In this document: piece by piece, positions 36,554 through 46,326 of the stretch
Layout: the number at the start of each line of letters is the position of its first letter
Position numbering within the stretch: the stretch's first letter is position 1
NCBI RefSeq assembly: GCF_000697965.2
Contig: NZ_CP015881.1
Span: 1,537,501-1,601,500, forward strand
DNA: 64,000 nucleotides
Source of the DNA: Ensifer adhaerens
GTDB taxonomy: Bacteria > Pseudomonadota > Alphaproteobacteria > Rhizobiales > Rhizobiaceae
Direction: 5' to 3'
Notes under the pieces: generated by a model
What the model saw: only the letters and a program-made list of their open reading frames with translations
What the model was told of the DNA's origin: nothing
Database searches by the model: none
Program-made: the position numbers and the translations under genes

Positions 36554-38109
36554 ACCGTCCCAGTCCTCCCCGCATCCTGATCGTGCTAGCCCATTTCGAC
36601 GAAACCCGGAACCCCAGGGGCCGCCCCGACTTCATCCCCCAGGGAACCGGCCACCTGTTCCTGGCGGGCGCCTTTGCCCGCGACCGCGTGGACCTTCGCG
36701 CCTACAGCGAATTCCATGACGGACCGCTCGTCGACGAGGCAGCCTTTGCCGACCTCGACATGCTGGTGTTGACGGGCGTGACCGCAGCCTTCGACCGGAT
36801 GCAGCACCTGACGGCCTATGCCCGCACCAAGTCACCCGGTTGCGTCGTCGTCGCGGGCGGGCCGGTCGTGCGCAATCTACCGGTTTCGAGCGCCGAAACC
36901 TTCGACTACGCCTGCGACGGTGACGTCGAGGAGATGCGGGCGGTCATCAGGGAGGTGTTTGGCGAATGGGCCGTCTCCGAGACGATCCTGCCGCGCTTCG
37001 ACCTTGCCAATTGGCGCGGTCCGGTCAGCTACATCGAGACGAGCCGCTACTGCAATTTCAAGTGCAGCTTCTGTGCGCTGACCGCCGAAGGCAGACGCTA
37101 TCACAGCTACGACCCCGCCTATATCGAGGCGCAGCTGCGCAACGCCCCGCCGAAGAAATACGTGCTGTTCATCGACAACAACTTCTACGGCAACAGCAAG
37201 GACGTCTTCTATGACAAGCTCGACGTGATCCGATCGCTGTGGCGGGAAGGGCTGTTTCAGGGCTGGATTGCGCTCGTCACCGGCGACTTCTTCCGCGATC
37301 CCGCCAATCTGGAAGCCGTGCGGGCGGCCGGCTGTCTCGGCCTTTTCAGCGGCGTCGAAACGCTGAACGAAGCGCAACTGAAACGCTACCAGAAAAAGCA
37401 GAACCTGGTGGTGCCGCAACTGGAGGCGATCCAGACCTGCCTCAACGCCGGCGTCGCCTTCCAGTATGGCTTGATGTTCGATCCGTCGTCGCAGACGATC
37501 GAGGCTATGCAGGAGGAGCTCGCCTTCATCACCGGCGAAACCACGATGCCTCTGCCGGCGTTCCTGAGCCTGACGATCCCGCTGCTCGGCACGCCGCTCT
37601 TCGACGAGTGCGTCGCCGACGAACGCTTCCTGCCCTCGGCCAAGCTGCGCGACATGGATGGCTTCACCCTGATGACCCGTCCGCTCGATGGTCTTGAGGA
37701 CGTGGCCCTCTTTGCCCGCAAGTTGTCGCGCCTCGACGGCAACCGCGCCCGTATCCTGCGCCATTGCCTGGGGTTCTACCGCAACTACCGCCACTCGCTT
37801 TCCGGGCGGCAGATGATCCACCTGCTGGCCAACAGCCTGCGCCTCGCGCTTCCTTCGGTCCTGCATCGCCACGGCCTGCCGACGCGCTCGGGAAGCGACG
37901 AAAATCTCACCTATGTGACGACGACACAGCCGCTCGGCCCGCTCTACACACCAGCCTTCCGGGTCGGCGAGGGTTTCCGTTCGCATTTTGCGCCGACGAT
38001 GATCACCGACGCGTCCGGCGCGCTCGACGACACCATCGCCCGCAACCTCGAATTCCGCACCAGCCGCCGGCAACGGACAGGCACCGGCATCGAACATTCG
38101 TCCAGCTGA
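36550..38109 (+). CDS. B12-binding-domain radical SAM protein
   Basis: A 519-residue protein. Residues about 1-140 form a B12-binding-like Rossmann region (PRILIVLAHFDETRNPRGRP ... VVVAGGPVVRNLP). The radical SAM core carries C168, C172, C175 (CNFKCSFC), then FIDNNFYGNSKDVFYDKLDV and FSGVETLNEAQLKRYQKKQN. The C-terminal 100 residues are unassigned. The ATG overlaps the cyclase stop (ATGA), so the two are made together. It resembles class B radical SAM enzymes that modify peptides, lipids or small molecules; the substrate is unknown and no precursor peptide was seen nearby. Confidence 0.85.
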   Translation: MNRPSPPRILIVLAHFDETRNPRGRPDFIPQGTGHLFLAGAFARDRVDLRAYSEFHDGPLVDEAAFADLDMLVLTGVTAAFDRMQHLTAYARTKSPGCVVVAGGPVVRNLPVSSAETFDYACDGDVEEMRAVIREVFGEWAVSETILPRFDLANWRGPVSYIETSRYCNFKCSFCALTAEGRRYHSYDPAYIEAQLRNAPPKKYVLFIDNNFYGNSKDVFYDKLDVIRSLWREGLFQGWIALVTGDFFRDPANLEAVRAAGCLGLFSGVETLNEAQLKRYQKKQNLVVPQLEAIQTCLNAGVAFQYGLMFDPSSQTIEAMQEELAFITGETTMPLPAFLSLTIPLLGTPLFDECVADERFLPSAKLRDMDGFTLMTRPLDGLEDVALFARKLSRLDGNRARILRHCLGFYRNYRHSLSGRQMIHLLANSLRLALPSVLHRHGLPTRSGSDENLTYVTTTQPLGPLYTPAFRVGEGFRSHFAPTMITDASGALDDTIARNLEFRTSRRQRTGTGIEHSSS

Positions 38110-38278
38110 CAGCGCCACCACGCCTGCGTCAAAGTGCCCGGCCCGATGCAACCTCCAGTGCGTGAAATTGGGTTCGCTTGGTAAGATTGGATTCAAACTT
38201 TTTGGGTAAGCTTCCGTTAGCTATTTCACACCTGTCGGCCGGCGATCGCCGTCGACCTTGTTTTGCGTACGGGTGCCC

Positions 38279-39340
38279 ATGCGTCTTTCAGCTGCGACCG
38301 CAATCCTTTTTGCCGGCCTCATTTCGGGCTGCTCCTCCAGTTCGAGCCTGGACACCATCGCGCCGCCCTCCCGCGAAACGACGAGTTCGGTCGCGATGTC
38401 GGCCGCACCGGTGCCCGCCGCCAATGTCGGCGCGCGGGTCGCACAGATGACGCCGCCGCAGAACGTTCAATCGGCACCGCCCCAAGAAATGCTCGCCTGG
38501 GCCGGACCGGTCCCGGAGCCGGAAGCCTTTGCACCCGCGGCAAACACCACGACGACGCTCGCCGCGCCTGTTCCGGACGCGCGGCCGGTCGCTTTCGTCG
38601 CGCCGGAAAATCCGGTGACCCAGGCGATGCCACAGGGCCGCTCGCGCATCTACGGTCATCGTTTCCGTGACGCCAAGCCGATCAACTTCGGCCGCGCCAA
38701 AAATCCGCGCAAGATGGCCGTGCATGGCGTCGACGTCTCGCGCTGGCAGGCTGACATCGACTGGGCTCGGCTGCGTACACAAGGGGCGAACTTCGCCTTC
38801 ATCAAGGCGACCGATGGCGGCGACCACCTCGATCCGATGTTCAAGAAGAACTGGCGCGCTGCCAAGGCGGCCGGCATCCGCCGCGGCGCCTATCACTTCT
38901 TCTACTGGTGCCGCACGGCCGGCGAACAGGCCGACTGGTTCATCCGCAACGTTCCGCGTGAACCGGGCGCGCTGCCGCCTGTCATCGACGTCGAATATAA
39001 TGGCGAATCGAGCTGCAAGCGTCGCCTGTCGCCCGAGCGCGTGCGCGAAAAGATGCAGGTGTTCATGGACAAGCTCGAGGCCCATTACGGCCAGCGTCCT
39101 ATCATCTACACGGCGCCGGACTTCTACGCCGACAACCTGCAGGGCGCTTTCAAGAACTATCCGTTCTGGCTGCGTGCCGTCGCCCAGCACCCGTCGATCG
39201 TCTACCCGAACCGCAAGTGGCTGTTCTGGCAGTATTCCGGTTCTGGCCTTTCTCAAGGCGTCGATGGCAAGATCGACCTCAACGTCTTCCACGGCAGCGA
39301 GGACCAGTGGCACGACTGGCTGGAGGCACGGGCGAACTGA
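38279..39340 (+). CDS. GH25 muramidase lipoprotein
   Basis: A 353-residue lipoprotein. Signal and lipobox are at residues 1-19 (AATAILFAGLISGC). A proline/alanine-rich linker runs to about 135. The GH25 domain follows, with MAVHGVDVSRWQADIDWARL (catalytic Asp), AFIKATDGGDHLDP, GAYHFFYWCRTAGEQADWF, PPVIDVEYNG (Asp/Glu pair) and LFWQYSGSG. GH25 enzymes cleave MurNAc-GlcNAc bonds, so this is a periplasmic/outer-membrane peptidoglycan hydrolase. It is monocistronic and convergent with the patatin gene. Confidence 0.92.
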   Translation: MRLSAATAILFAGLISGCSSSSSLDTIAPPSRETTSSVAMSAAPVPAANVGARVAQMTPPQNVQSAPPQEMLAWAGPVPEPEAFAPAANTTTTLAAPVPDARPVAFVAPENPVTQAMPQGRSRIYGHRFRDAKPINFGRAKNPRKMAVHGVDVSRWQADIDWARLRTQGANFAFIKATDGGDHLDPMFKKNWRAAKAAGIRRGAYHFFYWCRTAGEQADWFIRNVPREPGALPPVIDVEYNGESSCKRRLSPERVREKMQVFMDKLEAHYGQRPIIYTAPDFYADNLQGAFKNYPFWLRAVAQHPSIVYPNRKWLFWQYSGSGLSQGVDGKIDLNVFHGSEDQWHDWLEARAN

Positions 39341-39383
39341 GCCGGCAGGCTCTCGCTAACCTGCCTTCTCAGTCTGCAACCTC

Positions 39384-40862
39384 TCAATCCGCGCGGGCCA
39401 GGTTCGGCCCGCCATGGTTGACGCGGTCGAGGAACCGCCGATAGCCGGCATTGTCGCGCAACAGGCGCCGGCCGAGATCCGCAAGAAAATCGACGTCCTT
39501 TTCGTTGAGGCTCAGCCGATTGTGCAGCCCGAGGATCCGCCGCGCCAGCACCGGGTCGGATACATCCGACAGCGCCAGCCGGATGATATCGACATCGAGA
39601 TCGCCGCAGCCCCGCTTGGCGCCGCTGCTGCCGCACCGCCAAGTCACGAAGCTTTCCCGCCAGGCCGGCAGATGATCGCGCAGCGCATCGAAGCTCTGAA
39701 GATTGGGAATATTGATCATCGCGTCGATGGCGGCGACGATCGCATCGGGAGCCTTGGGGCTGTCGACCGTCTTCGAGATGTCCCCGCCGATCCGCGTGGA
39801 GGCATCGACGACGATGACAACCAGATGCCTGAGACGGAAGGCGCGCTCCGCTGGGATGGGTTCCGGAGCACCCCGGCCCATCAGGTGCAGCAGGCTTTGC
39901 GTTCCGATGCCATCGACCAGGCCGCCATCGTAGAGTTTCAGATAGTTGAGATCCCTTGCCGTTTCATAGCGCCTGAGGGAGCCAGCGTATTCGCGCGCAA
40001 CGAGCGAGCCCGGCGCGCGAACCCCTGTCTTCTGTGTTTTCGCTTCCGGCAACGCCTCGCAACCGCTTCGGAAGTTCTGCAAGGTCAGCGGCGCGAAAAC
40101 GACCGGGACGGCGGCCGAGGCCGCAACCGCATAGGCGAGCGGATAGTCGTCGTAGCTGCTGCAGATGGCGGTGAACGAGGCACGGTCGAAGATGAACGGT
40201 GAGCGGTTATAGAGATCGGTCGCGTGGATCACCAGGCGCGGATGGCCGGAGCGCGAGATGTTGCCGAGCGTTGCGCCGTTAAACAGGTTGGCGTCGAGCC
40301 AGGCCGGAAAACCGGAGAGATCGTTCACCCCGCCGCGATAGCCGCGCAGGATATTGGGCGGTGAAAACGACGTCCTGAGCGAGGCCTCGACATCGCGTCC
40401 GAGAAACCGCTTGCGGAAATCCTCAAGGCCCGCGCGGCCGTTCAAGGCAAAATAGGAGGCGAGCACAGCACCTCCAGAGACGCCGGCAACAACCGCGACA
40501 TCGTCGGCAAGCCGGCGCCCTCGCCCGCCCGGGGACGGCGCCTCGGCCAACGCCGACAGGACGCCGTAGCCGAAGGCAGCGGAGCGGGCGCCGCCACCGG
40601 AAAAGGCAAGGATAATGCCGGTGTCGCTCACATCAAACGTCGACTGCGCAAGCGGCACGGCACCCGTCGTCAGTTCAAGTCGCCTGTTTGTGGGCGTCAC
40701 GTCCGGGCCGGCGCAGCCGGCGGTGGCAAGAGCGAGCGCCAAGGTACCGTGACGCAGGAACCGACCTGCGCGCGCAAGTGCAACCGGATGCGCTGCACGC
40801 CAGCCAGCCGGCCTTTCCCTGCGTTGTCTGAGTGTAGGCGACGTCCGTTTGCTGAATGTCAT
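39384..40862 (-). CDS. Patatin-like phospholipase lipoprotein
   Basis: A 492-residue patatin-fold lipase with an N-terminal export signal and lipobox (HGTLALALATAGC). The Ser-Asp dyad signatures are clear: oxyanion loop ILAFSGGGARSAAFGYGVLS, nucleophile elbow VAGVSGGAVLASYFA, and LKLYDGGLVDGIG for the Asp. C-terminal residues 330-490 are unassigned. A phospholipase anchored in the periplasm could act in membrane remodelling or against other cells; it lies tail-to-tail with a muramidase lipoprotein gene. No immunity-type gene was recognised. Confidence 0.88.
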   Translation of the reverse strand: MTFSKRTSPTLRQRRERPAGWRAAHPVALARAGRFLRHGTLALALATAGCAGPDVTPTNRRLELTTGAVPLAQSTFDVSDTGIILAFSGGGARSAAFGYGVLSALAEAPSPGGRGRRLADDVAVVAGVSGGAVLASYFALNGRAGLEDFRKRFLGRDVEASLRTSFSPPNILRGYRGGVNDLSGFPAWLDANLFNGATLGNISRSGHPRLVIHATDLYNRSPFIFDRASFTAICSSYDDYPLAYAVAASAAVPVVFAPLTLQNFRSGCEALPEAKTQKTGVRAPGSLVAREYAGSLRRYETARDLNYLKLYDGGLVDGIGTQSLLHLMGRGAPEPIPAERAFRLRHLVVIVVDASTRIGGDISKTVDSPKAPDAIVAAIDAMINIPNLQSFDALRDHLPAWRESFVTWRCGSSGAKRGCGDLDVDIIRLALSDVSDPVLARRILGLHNRLSLNEKDVDFLADLGRRLLRDNAGYRRFLDRVNHGGPNLARAD

Positions 40863-41087
40863 GCGCCGTGATCCGGGTTGGCTTTGCCCGCGAACCCCGT
40901 TCTTGAAGTTTCACTGCTGCACAGCCTAAGGATCAAGATTGAGACAGCATGTCATGCAGGGCGCCCGCAACGAATGATTGTGCGGCGACAAAGATCGGGA
41001 TTACCTTGCGGCGGGATGACAGGTTCCCTCAATGAAGCGGCACTAGGATCGCGCGCGTAGGCACGTTGCACGGGGTAAAGCGCATTC

Positions 41088-41762
41088 ATGCGGGTCTTGC
41101 TGGTCGAAGATGAGAAGGAGCTCGCGGGGGCGCTGAAGGCCGCGTTGAGCCATCACCGGATGATCGCCGATCATGCGCGCGATCTCGCTGAGGCCGCGCT
41201 GATCCTCAACGACGCCGTCTATGACGTGGTCGTGCTCGATCGCAAGCTGCCCGATGGCGACGGGCTCTCGCTCATCCCCGTGATACGGGCGCGCGGCAAC
41301 ACCGTGCCGGTGCTGATGCTGACGGCGCTCGACGACCTCGCCGACCGGGTGGCGGGGCTCGATGGCGGCGCCGACGACTATATCGGCAAGCCCTTCGCCT
41401 TCGAGGAACTGCTGGCGCGGCTGCGCGCGCTTGCCCGTCGCCCGGTTCCGGTGCAATCCGATGTCGTCACCGTCGGTCGGCTCTCCTTCGATCTCGCCCA
41501 TTGCGAGGCGAGTGTGGCCGGCACGCCGCTGAAGATGCCGCGGCGCGAGCTTCTGGTGCTTGAAACGCTGACCCGTCGCATGGGACGCATGGTGCTGCGC
41601 GCCGCCCTGATGGAGGCCGTGTTCGGGCTCGACGACGAGATCCAGTCCAATGCGCTCGACACCCATATCTCGCGCGTGCGCCGCAAGCTGGCGGACGCAG
41701 ACGCGGGCGTGACCATCAACGGCATCCGCGGCGTCGGCTATCTCCTCAGAGAAGACCAATGA
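41088..41762 (+). CDS. OmpR-family response regulator
   Basis: A 224-residue response regulator. The receiver domain has MRVLLVEDEKELAGALKAAL with acidic D8, phospho-acceptor D51 (VVVLDRKLPDGDG), and T/K switch residues in VLMLTALDD and DDYIGKPFAFEELL. The winged-helix DNA-binding domain covers about 130-220 (LDTHISRVRRKLADADAGVT, NGIRGVGYLL). Its stop overlaps the sensor-kinase start by ATGA. The target genes are not evident. Confidence 0.93.
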   Translation: MRVLLVEDEKELAGALKAALSHHRMIADHARDLAEAALILNDAVYDVVVLDRKLPDGDGLSLIPVIRARGNTVPVLMLTALDDLADRVAGLDGGADDYIGKPFAFEELLARLRALARRPVPVQSDVVTVGRLSFDLAHCEASVAGTPLKMPRRELLVLETLTRRMGRMVLRAALMEAVFGLDDEIQSNALDTHISRVRRKLADADAGVTINGIRGVGYLLREDQ

Positions 41763-43129
41763 GCGGCCGCGCTTCCCATTCCTTCAAATGGCGGCTCGTC
41801 GGCTGGCTCGTGCTGTTCGAAACGGTAGCGACCCTTGTCGTTATCGCCATTGCGGTCGGCCTGCTCTGGGTGACCGGCTATCTCATCGACGGCTACGAGA
41901 ACGGCAATGTTGACGTCTTGAAGGACGCGATCACCCGCAAAGCCGATGGCGGGCTCGAACTTCAGGAAACGCCGGAGCTGCAGCGGCTGCGCCAACAGGC
42001 GGGAAAGATCTGGTTCATCGTTCGCGACAGACAAGGGCACAGCCTCTCGGAGGGCACGGTGCCGGAAGAATTCGCCTTTGCGGTCGCCGGGCTCGAGCGC
42101 ATGAACGACGCCCGCTTCCGGCTTTCGCCCGACAAGAACGCCCGTCCGGAAGCGGTCGTCAAATGGCTCGAGTCGCCGGCCGGCATGGTCCAGATCTTCA
42201 GCGGCACAGAGGGACAATTGACGCTCGGCCGCCTGCTGCTCAGCACCACCGGCGCCTTCCTCAGCATCTTCGTGCCGATGCTGCTACTGCTCGCCTTTGC
42301 GACCGTGGTCGTCACCCCGATCGTCGTTCGAAGGATGCTCTCGGGCCTGTCGCACGCGGCCTCGCATGCCGCCCACATCGAATATGACCAGCGCGGCATC
42401 CAGATGCCGGTGACGGGTGTTCCCAATGAGTTTCTGCCGCTGGTGACGGCCGTCAACGATGCGCTGACAAGGCTCGATGACGGCTATACGAGACACAAGC
42501 GCTTCCTGGCCCAGGCGGCGCATGAGTTGCGCACGCCGGTTGCCATTCTCGGCGCTCGCATCGCCTCGCTGCCGCCGGGACCGGACAAGACCCGCCTCAA
42601 CGAGGACGTGACGCGCCTTTCCATTCTGGCGGGCCAGCTTCTCGATCTCGAACGTCTCGACGCCGAGAACGATGAGTTCAGGCCGGTCGATCTTGCAGCG
42701 CTTGCCGAGCGGGTGATCGTCGCGCTCGCGCCACTTGGCTTCGGGGCAGGTTACGAGATGACATTCGAGGCCGATCAACGCCCTGTCATGGTGGCGGGAG
42801 ACGAGGCGTCGCTGGAGCGAGCGCTCACCAATCTCGTGCAGAACGCCATCGACCACGGCGGAAGGCGCGGCACGATCACGGTCAAGGTCGATCCTCAGGG
42901 CGTGATCGATGTCTGCGACGACGGCGACGGCATTCCGCGCAGCGAAACCGACCGGATCTTCGAGCCGTTTCAGCGGCTGCGCAAGGACGGCAAGGGCGCG
43001 GGCCTCGGCCTCAACCTCGTGCAGAAGATCGTGCACCTGCATGGCGGCTACGTCGACGTCTCCCGCTCGGCGTCCGGCGGCGCCTGCATGCGGATCGTGC
43101 TGCCGCTGGCGGCAGCCGTAACGGCTTGA
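41759..43129 (+). CDS. Sensor histidine kinase
   Basis: A 456-residue membrane kinase. TM1 is about residues 13-40 (LVLFETVATLVVIAIAVGLL), a roughly 120-residue periplasmic sensor follows, and TM2 is about 165-190 (AFLSIFVPMLLLLAFATVVV). A HAMP-like linker leads to the HisKA domain with H255 (AAHELRTPVAIL), then the ATPase domain with N-box NLVQNAIDHGG, G1 DDGDGIP and G2 GKGAGLGLNLV. It pairs with the overlapping response regulator. The sensed signal cannot be read from sequence. Confidence 0.92.
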   Translation: MSGRASHSFKWRLVGWLVLFETVATLVVIAIAVGLLWVTGYLIDGYENGNVDVLKDAITRKADGGLELQETPELQRLRQQAGKIWFIVRDRQGHSLSEGTVPEEFAFAVAGLERMNDARFRLSPDKNARPEAVVKWLESPAGMVQIFSGTEGQLTLGRLLLSTTGAFLSIFVPMLLLLAFATVVVTPIVVRRMLSGLSHAASHAAHIEYDQRGIQMPVTGVPNEFLPLVTAVNDALTRLDDGYTRHKRFLAQAAHELRTPVAILGARIASLPPGPDKTRLNEDVTRLSILAGQLLDLERLDAENDEFRPVDLAALAERVIVALAPLGFGAGYEMTFEADQRPVMVAGDEASLERALTNLVQNAIDHGGRRGTITVKVDPQGVIDVCDDGDGIPRSETDRIFEPFQRLRKDGKGAGLGLNLVQKIVHLHGGYVDVSRSASGGACMRIVLPLAAAVTA

Positions 43130-43243
43130 GAAGAACAAGCCCCGGAACCGGCGCTGTCGGTCTTGCCCCGTAAATCGGCTAGGACATGGGGGAAAGACGA
43201 CATGCGGTTCCGGGGCTCGACGCGGCCTGACCGGGAGAAAAAG

Positions 43244-44617
43244 TCAGGCTGCCTGGACCTTTTTCGACACGCGCGCCCATTCCGGGATCCAGTCGCGATG
43301 CGCGACGAGCAGGTCGTCGACGAGCGACCAGATCTGGTCGAGATCGAGTTCGGCCGCCGTGTGCGGATCCATCATTGCGGCGTGGTAGAGATGCTCGCGG
43401 TTCTCTGTCATAAGCGCCTGAACCGTCAGTTCCTGCACGTTGATGTTGGTGCGGATCAGCGCCGTCAGCTGCGGCGGCAGATCGCCGATGAAGGTCGGCT
43501 GGATACCCGAGGCATCGACCAGGCAGGGAACTTCAGCGGCGCAGTTTTCCGGCAGCGAGGTGATGCAGCCGTTGTTCCTGAGGTTGCCGTAGATGACGGA
43601 GGGTTCGCCGGTCCAGACCGAGTTCATGATCGAAGACGCGTATTCGTGGCTCTCGGCCACTTCGATCGTCTCGGCTTCCTTGAAGGCCGCCGCCTGCCCC
43701 TTCCAGCGTTCGATCTGCTCGACGCAGCGCTTCGGGTACTCGTCGAGCGGGATGCCGAACTTCTCGATCAGGTCGGGACGGCCGTCCTTGATGAAATAGG
43801 GCGTGTACTCGGCGAAGTGCTCGGAGCTTTCGGTGACGAAATAGCCGAGCCGCGTCAGCATCTCGTAGCGCACCTTGTTGGGGCAGCGCGGGTTCCAGTG
43901 GCTGGGCTTGGGGAAGCGGCCTTCGCGGTAGCCGCGCACCAGATCCGGATAGAGATCGCGGAAGCTGCCGTCGGCCTGTTTGTGTTCGAACTTGAGGAAG
44001 AAGGCCATGTGGTTGATGCCGGCGGCGCGGTAGCGGATCTCCGAAACCGGGATGTCGAGATCGCGTGAAAGCTCGTAGGCCGTGCCCTGGACAGAATGGC
44101 AAAGGCCGACCTGACGGATCGTCGGATACTTCTCGGAGATCGCCCAGGTGTTGATCGCCATCGGGTTGACGTATTGCAGCAGGATCGCGTTGGGGCAGAC
44201 CTGCAGCATGTCCTCGCAGATCTTCCAGAGATGCGGCACGGTGCGAAGGCCGCGCATGATGCCGCCGACGCCGAGCGTATCGGCAATGGTCTGGCGCAGG
44301 CCGTACTTCTTCGGTACCTCGAAATCCGTGACCGTGCAGGGCTCAAAGCCGCCGATCTGGAAGGCGACGACGACGAAGTCCGCACCCTCCAGCGCCTTTT
44401 TCTGGTTGGAATGGGTCTCGATATCAGCCTTGACGCCGAGCGTGCGCACCAGCTTGCCGGCGACGATCTCGCTTTCGCCGAGGCGCTCGGGGTTCACGTC
44501 CATCAGCGCGATCGTCGCGGCCGACAGCGCCGGACGCTGCAGTACGTCGCCGATGATGTTCTTCATGAAGACGGTGGAGCCGGCGCCGATGAAGGTGATC
44601 TTGGGTTGTCTGGTCAT
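43244..44617 (-). CDS. GH4 alpha-galactosidase (MelA-like), second copy
   Basis: A 457-residue NAD+/Mn2+-dependent GH4 glycosidase. The Rossmann start PKITFIGAGSTVFMKNIIGD, metal ligands in VGLCHSVQGTAYEL (Cys) and AGINHMAFFLKF (His), and the GVGGIMRGLRTVP loop support this. The start at 44617 fits the family; nine upstream codons of the longer ORF are dropped. It is the last gene of the alpha-galactoside operon. It shares the fold with the copy at 50726-52189 but is clearly divergent in sequence, so the two may differ in substrate (for example melibiose versus raffinose or a galacturonide). Confidence 0.88.
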   Translation of the reverse strand: MTRQPKITFIGAGSTVFMKNIIGDVLQRPALSAATIALMDVNPERLGESEIVAGKLVRTLGVKADIETHSNQKKALEGADFVVVAFQIGGFEPCTVTDFEVPKKYGLRQTIADTLGVGGIMRGLRTVPHLWKICEDMLQVCPNAILLQYVNPMAINTWAISEKYPTIRQVGLCHSVQGTAYELSRDLDIPVSEIRYRAAGINHMAFFLKFEHKQADGSFRDLYPDLVRGYREGRFPKPSHWNPRCPNKVRYEMLTRLGYFVTESSEHFAEYTPYFIKDGRPDLIEKFGIPLDEYPKRCVEQIERWKGQAAAFKEAETIEVAESHEYASSIMNSVWTGEPSVIYGNLRNNGCITSLPENCAAEVPCLVDASGIQPTFIGDLPPQLTALIRTNINVQELTVQALMTENREHLYHAAMMDPHTAAELDLDQIWSLVDDLLVAHRDWIPEWARVSKKVQAA

Positions 44618-44640
44618 GGATTGCCTCTGCTTTCTAGCGG

Positions 44641-46314
44641 TCATGCTGCCACATCGAAGGCGGCTCTCACGAGCCTTTCGGTGTAGGCGGTCTTGGGATT
44701 GGACAGAATTTCGCTCACCGGCCCCTCCTCGACGATTCTGCCATGCTGCATCACCACCACCCGGTGGCAGAGGGCGCGCACGACCTTGAGGTCATGGGAG
44801 ATGAAGAGGTAGCTCAGGCCCCGCTCGTCCTGCAGCTTGCGCAGCAGCTCGATGATCTGGGCCTGGACCGAAAGATCGAGCGCCGAGGTCGGCTCGTCGA
44901 GCAGGATGAATTCAGGCTCAAGCGCGATGGCCCGGGCGATCGCAATGCGCTGGCGCTGGCCGCCGGAGAACTCATGCGGAAAGCGCGACAGGATGTTGCC
45001 CGGCATGCCGGCGGCGTTAAGCGCATCCACCACCCGGTCGAGCCGGTCCTTGCGGTTCTCACCGATGCCGTTGACGACCAGCCCCTCCTCGATGATCTGG
45101 CCGATCGACATGCGCGGGTTGAGCGAGGCGAAGGGGTCCTGAAAGACGATCTGGATGCGCGAGCGCAGAGGCCGCATCTGGGTCCGGTCCTTGTCGTGGA
45201 TCGGAATGCCGTCGAAGTAGATCTCGCCGCCATCGGGGTTGAGCAGGCGGATCAGCGCCTGGCCGAAGGTCGTCTTGCCCGATCCGGATTCGCCGACCAG
45301 CCCCAGCGTTTCGTGCTTGCGCAGATTAAGGCTGAGCTTGTCGACCGCGACCAACTCAGAAAACTGCGAGCGGAAAAGACCGCCCTTCTTCAGCATGAAG
45401 GAGACCTTCACGTCCCGCCCGTCGAGCATGATCGGGGCGTTGTCCGGTAGCGGTTTAGCCGCACCCGACGGCTCCGACGAGAGCAGCCGTTTGGTATAGG
45501 CATGCAACGGGTTGGCGAAGAGCGCGGCCGTGGTGTTGTGCTCCTTCACCTCGCCGTACTGCATGACGTAGACGTAGTCCGAGAACTGCCGAACCACCGT
45601 CAGGTCGTGGGTGATCAGGATCACCGCCATGCCGAGCTCGCGCTGCAGGTCTCGGATGAGGTTGAGGATCTGCGCCTGGACGGTGACGTCGAGCGCCGTC
45701 GTCGGCTCGTCGGCGATCAGCACATCCGGATCGTTGGCGAGTGCCATCGCGATCATCACCCGCTGGCGCTGGCCGCCGGAGAGCTGGTGTGGATACTGAT
45801 TGATCCGGAGCTCCGGGTCCGGGATCCGTACGTGGCGCAGGAGCTCCAGCGCCCGCTCGGTCGCGGCGCGTCGGCTCATCCTGCGATGCGCCCGGATCGC
45901 CTCGATGATCTGCGTGCCGACCGTGTAGACCGGATTGAGCGAACTCATCGGCTCCTGGAAGATCATCGCAAGGCGATTGCCACGCAACCCACGCCGCTCA
46001 CGCGGCGAGAATTTCAGCACGTCCTTGCCGTCATAGTCGATGCGCGATTGCGGGGCGATCGTGGCACGCTTGGAGAGCAGCCCCATGACGCAGCGCGCGG
46101 TAACCGATTTGCCCGAGCCGGATTCGCCGACGATGGCGATGGTCTCGCCGCGGTAGAGCTGGAAGGAAACATCCTTCACCGCCTCCACCGTGCCATGTTC
46201 GACCTTGAATCGAACCGCGACATTGCGGGCGTCGATGACCGGCCGGCCATCGCGTTCGGCAAGGTCCCTGCGCTCAAAGGGCGCGGCAGTGAGGACGTCG
46301 ATTGTCTCTGTCAT
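44641..46314 (-). CDS. agpD: Double ATPase of the alpha-galactoside/peptide-type ABC transporter
   Basis: A 557-residue fusion of two Opp/Dpp-type ATPases. Domain 1 has Walker [10 protein letters not shown], signature LSGGQRQRV and Walker [13 protein letters not shown]. Domain 2 has [20 protein letters not shown] and [11 protein letters not shown]. In many peptide-family systems these are separate OppD/OppF genes. It follows the second permease gene by 12 bp and must energise the AgpBC channel. Confidence 0.9.
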   Translation of the reverse strand: MTETIDVLTAAPFERRDLAERDGRPVIDARNVAVRFKVEHGTVEAVKDVSFQLYRGETIAIVGESGSGKSVTARCVMGLLSKRATIAPQSRIDYDGKDVLKFSPRERRGLRGNRLAMIFQEPMSSLNPVYTVGTQIIEAIRAHRRMSRRAATERALELLRHVRIPDPELRINQYPHQLSGGQRQRVMIAMALANDPDVLIADEPTTALDVTVQAQILNLIRDLQRELGMAVILITHDLTVVRQFSDYVYVMQYGEVKEHNTTAALFANPLHAYTKRLLSSEPSGAAKPLPDNAPIMLDGRDVKVSFMLKKGGLFRSQFSELVAVDKLSLNLRKHETLGLVGESGSGKTTFGQALIRLLNPDGGEIYFDGIPIHDKDRTQMRPLRSRIQIVFQDPFASLNPRMSIGQIIEEGLVVNGIGENRKDRLDRVVDALNAAGMPGNILSRFPHEFSGGQRQRIAIARAIALEPEFILLDEPTSALDLSVQAQIIELLRKLQDERGLSYLFISHDLKVVRALCHRVVVMQHGRIVEEGPVSEILSNPKTAYTERLVRAAFDVAA

Positions 46315-46326
46315 GATGCGTCCTCC

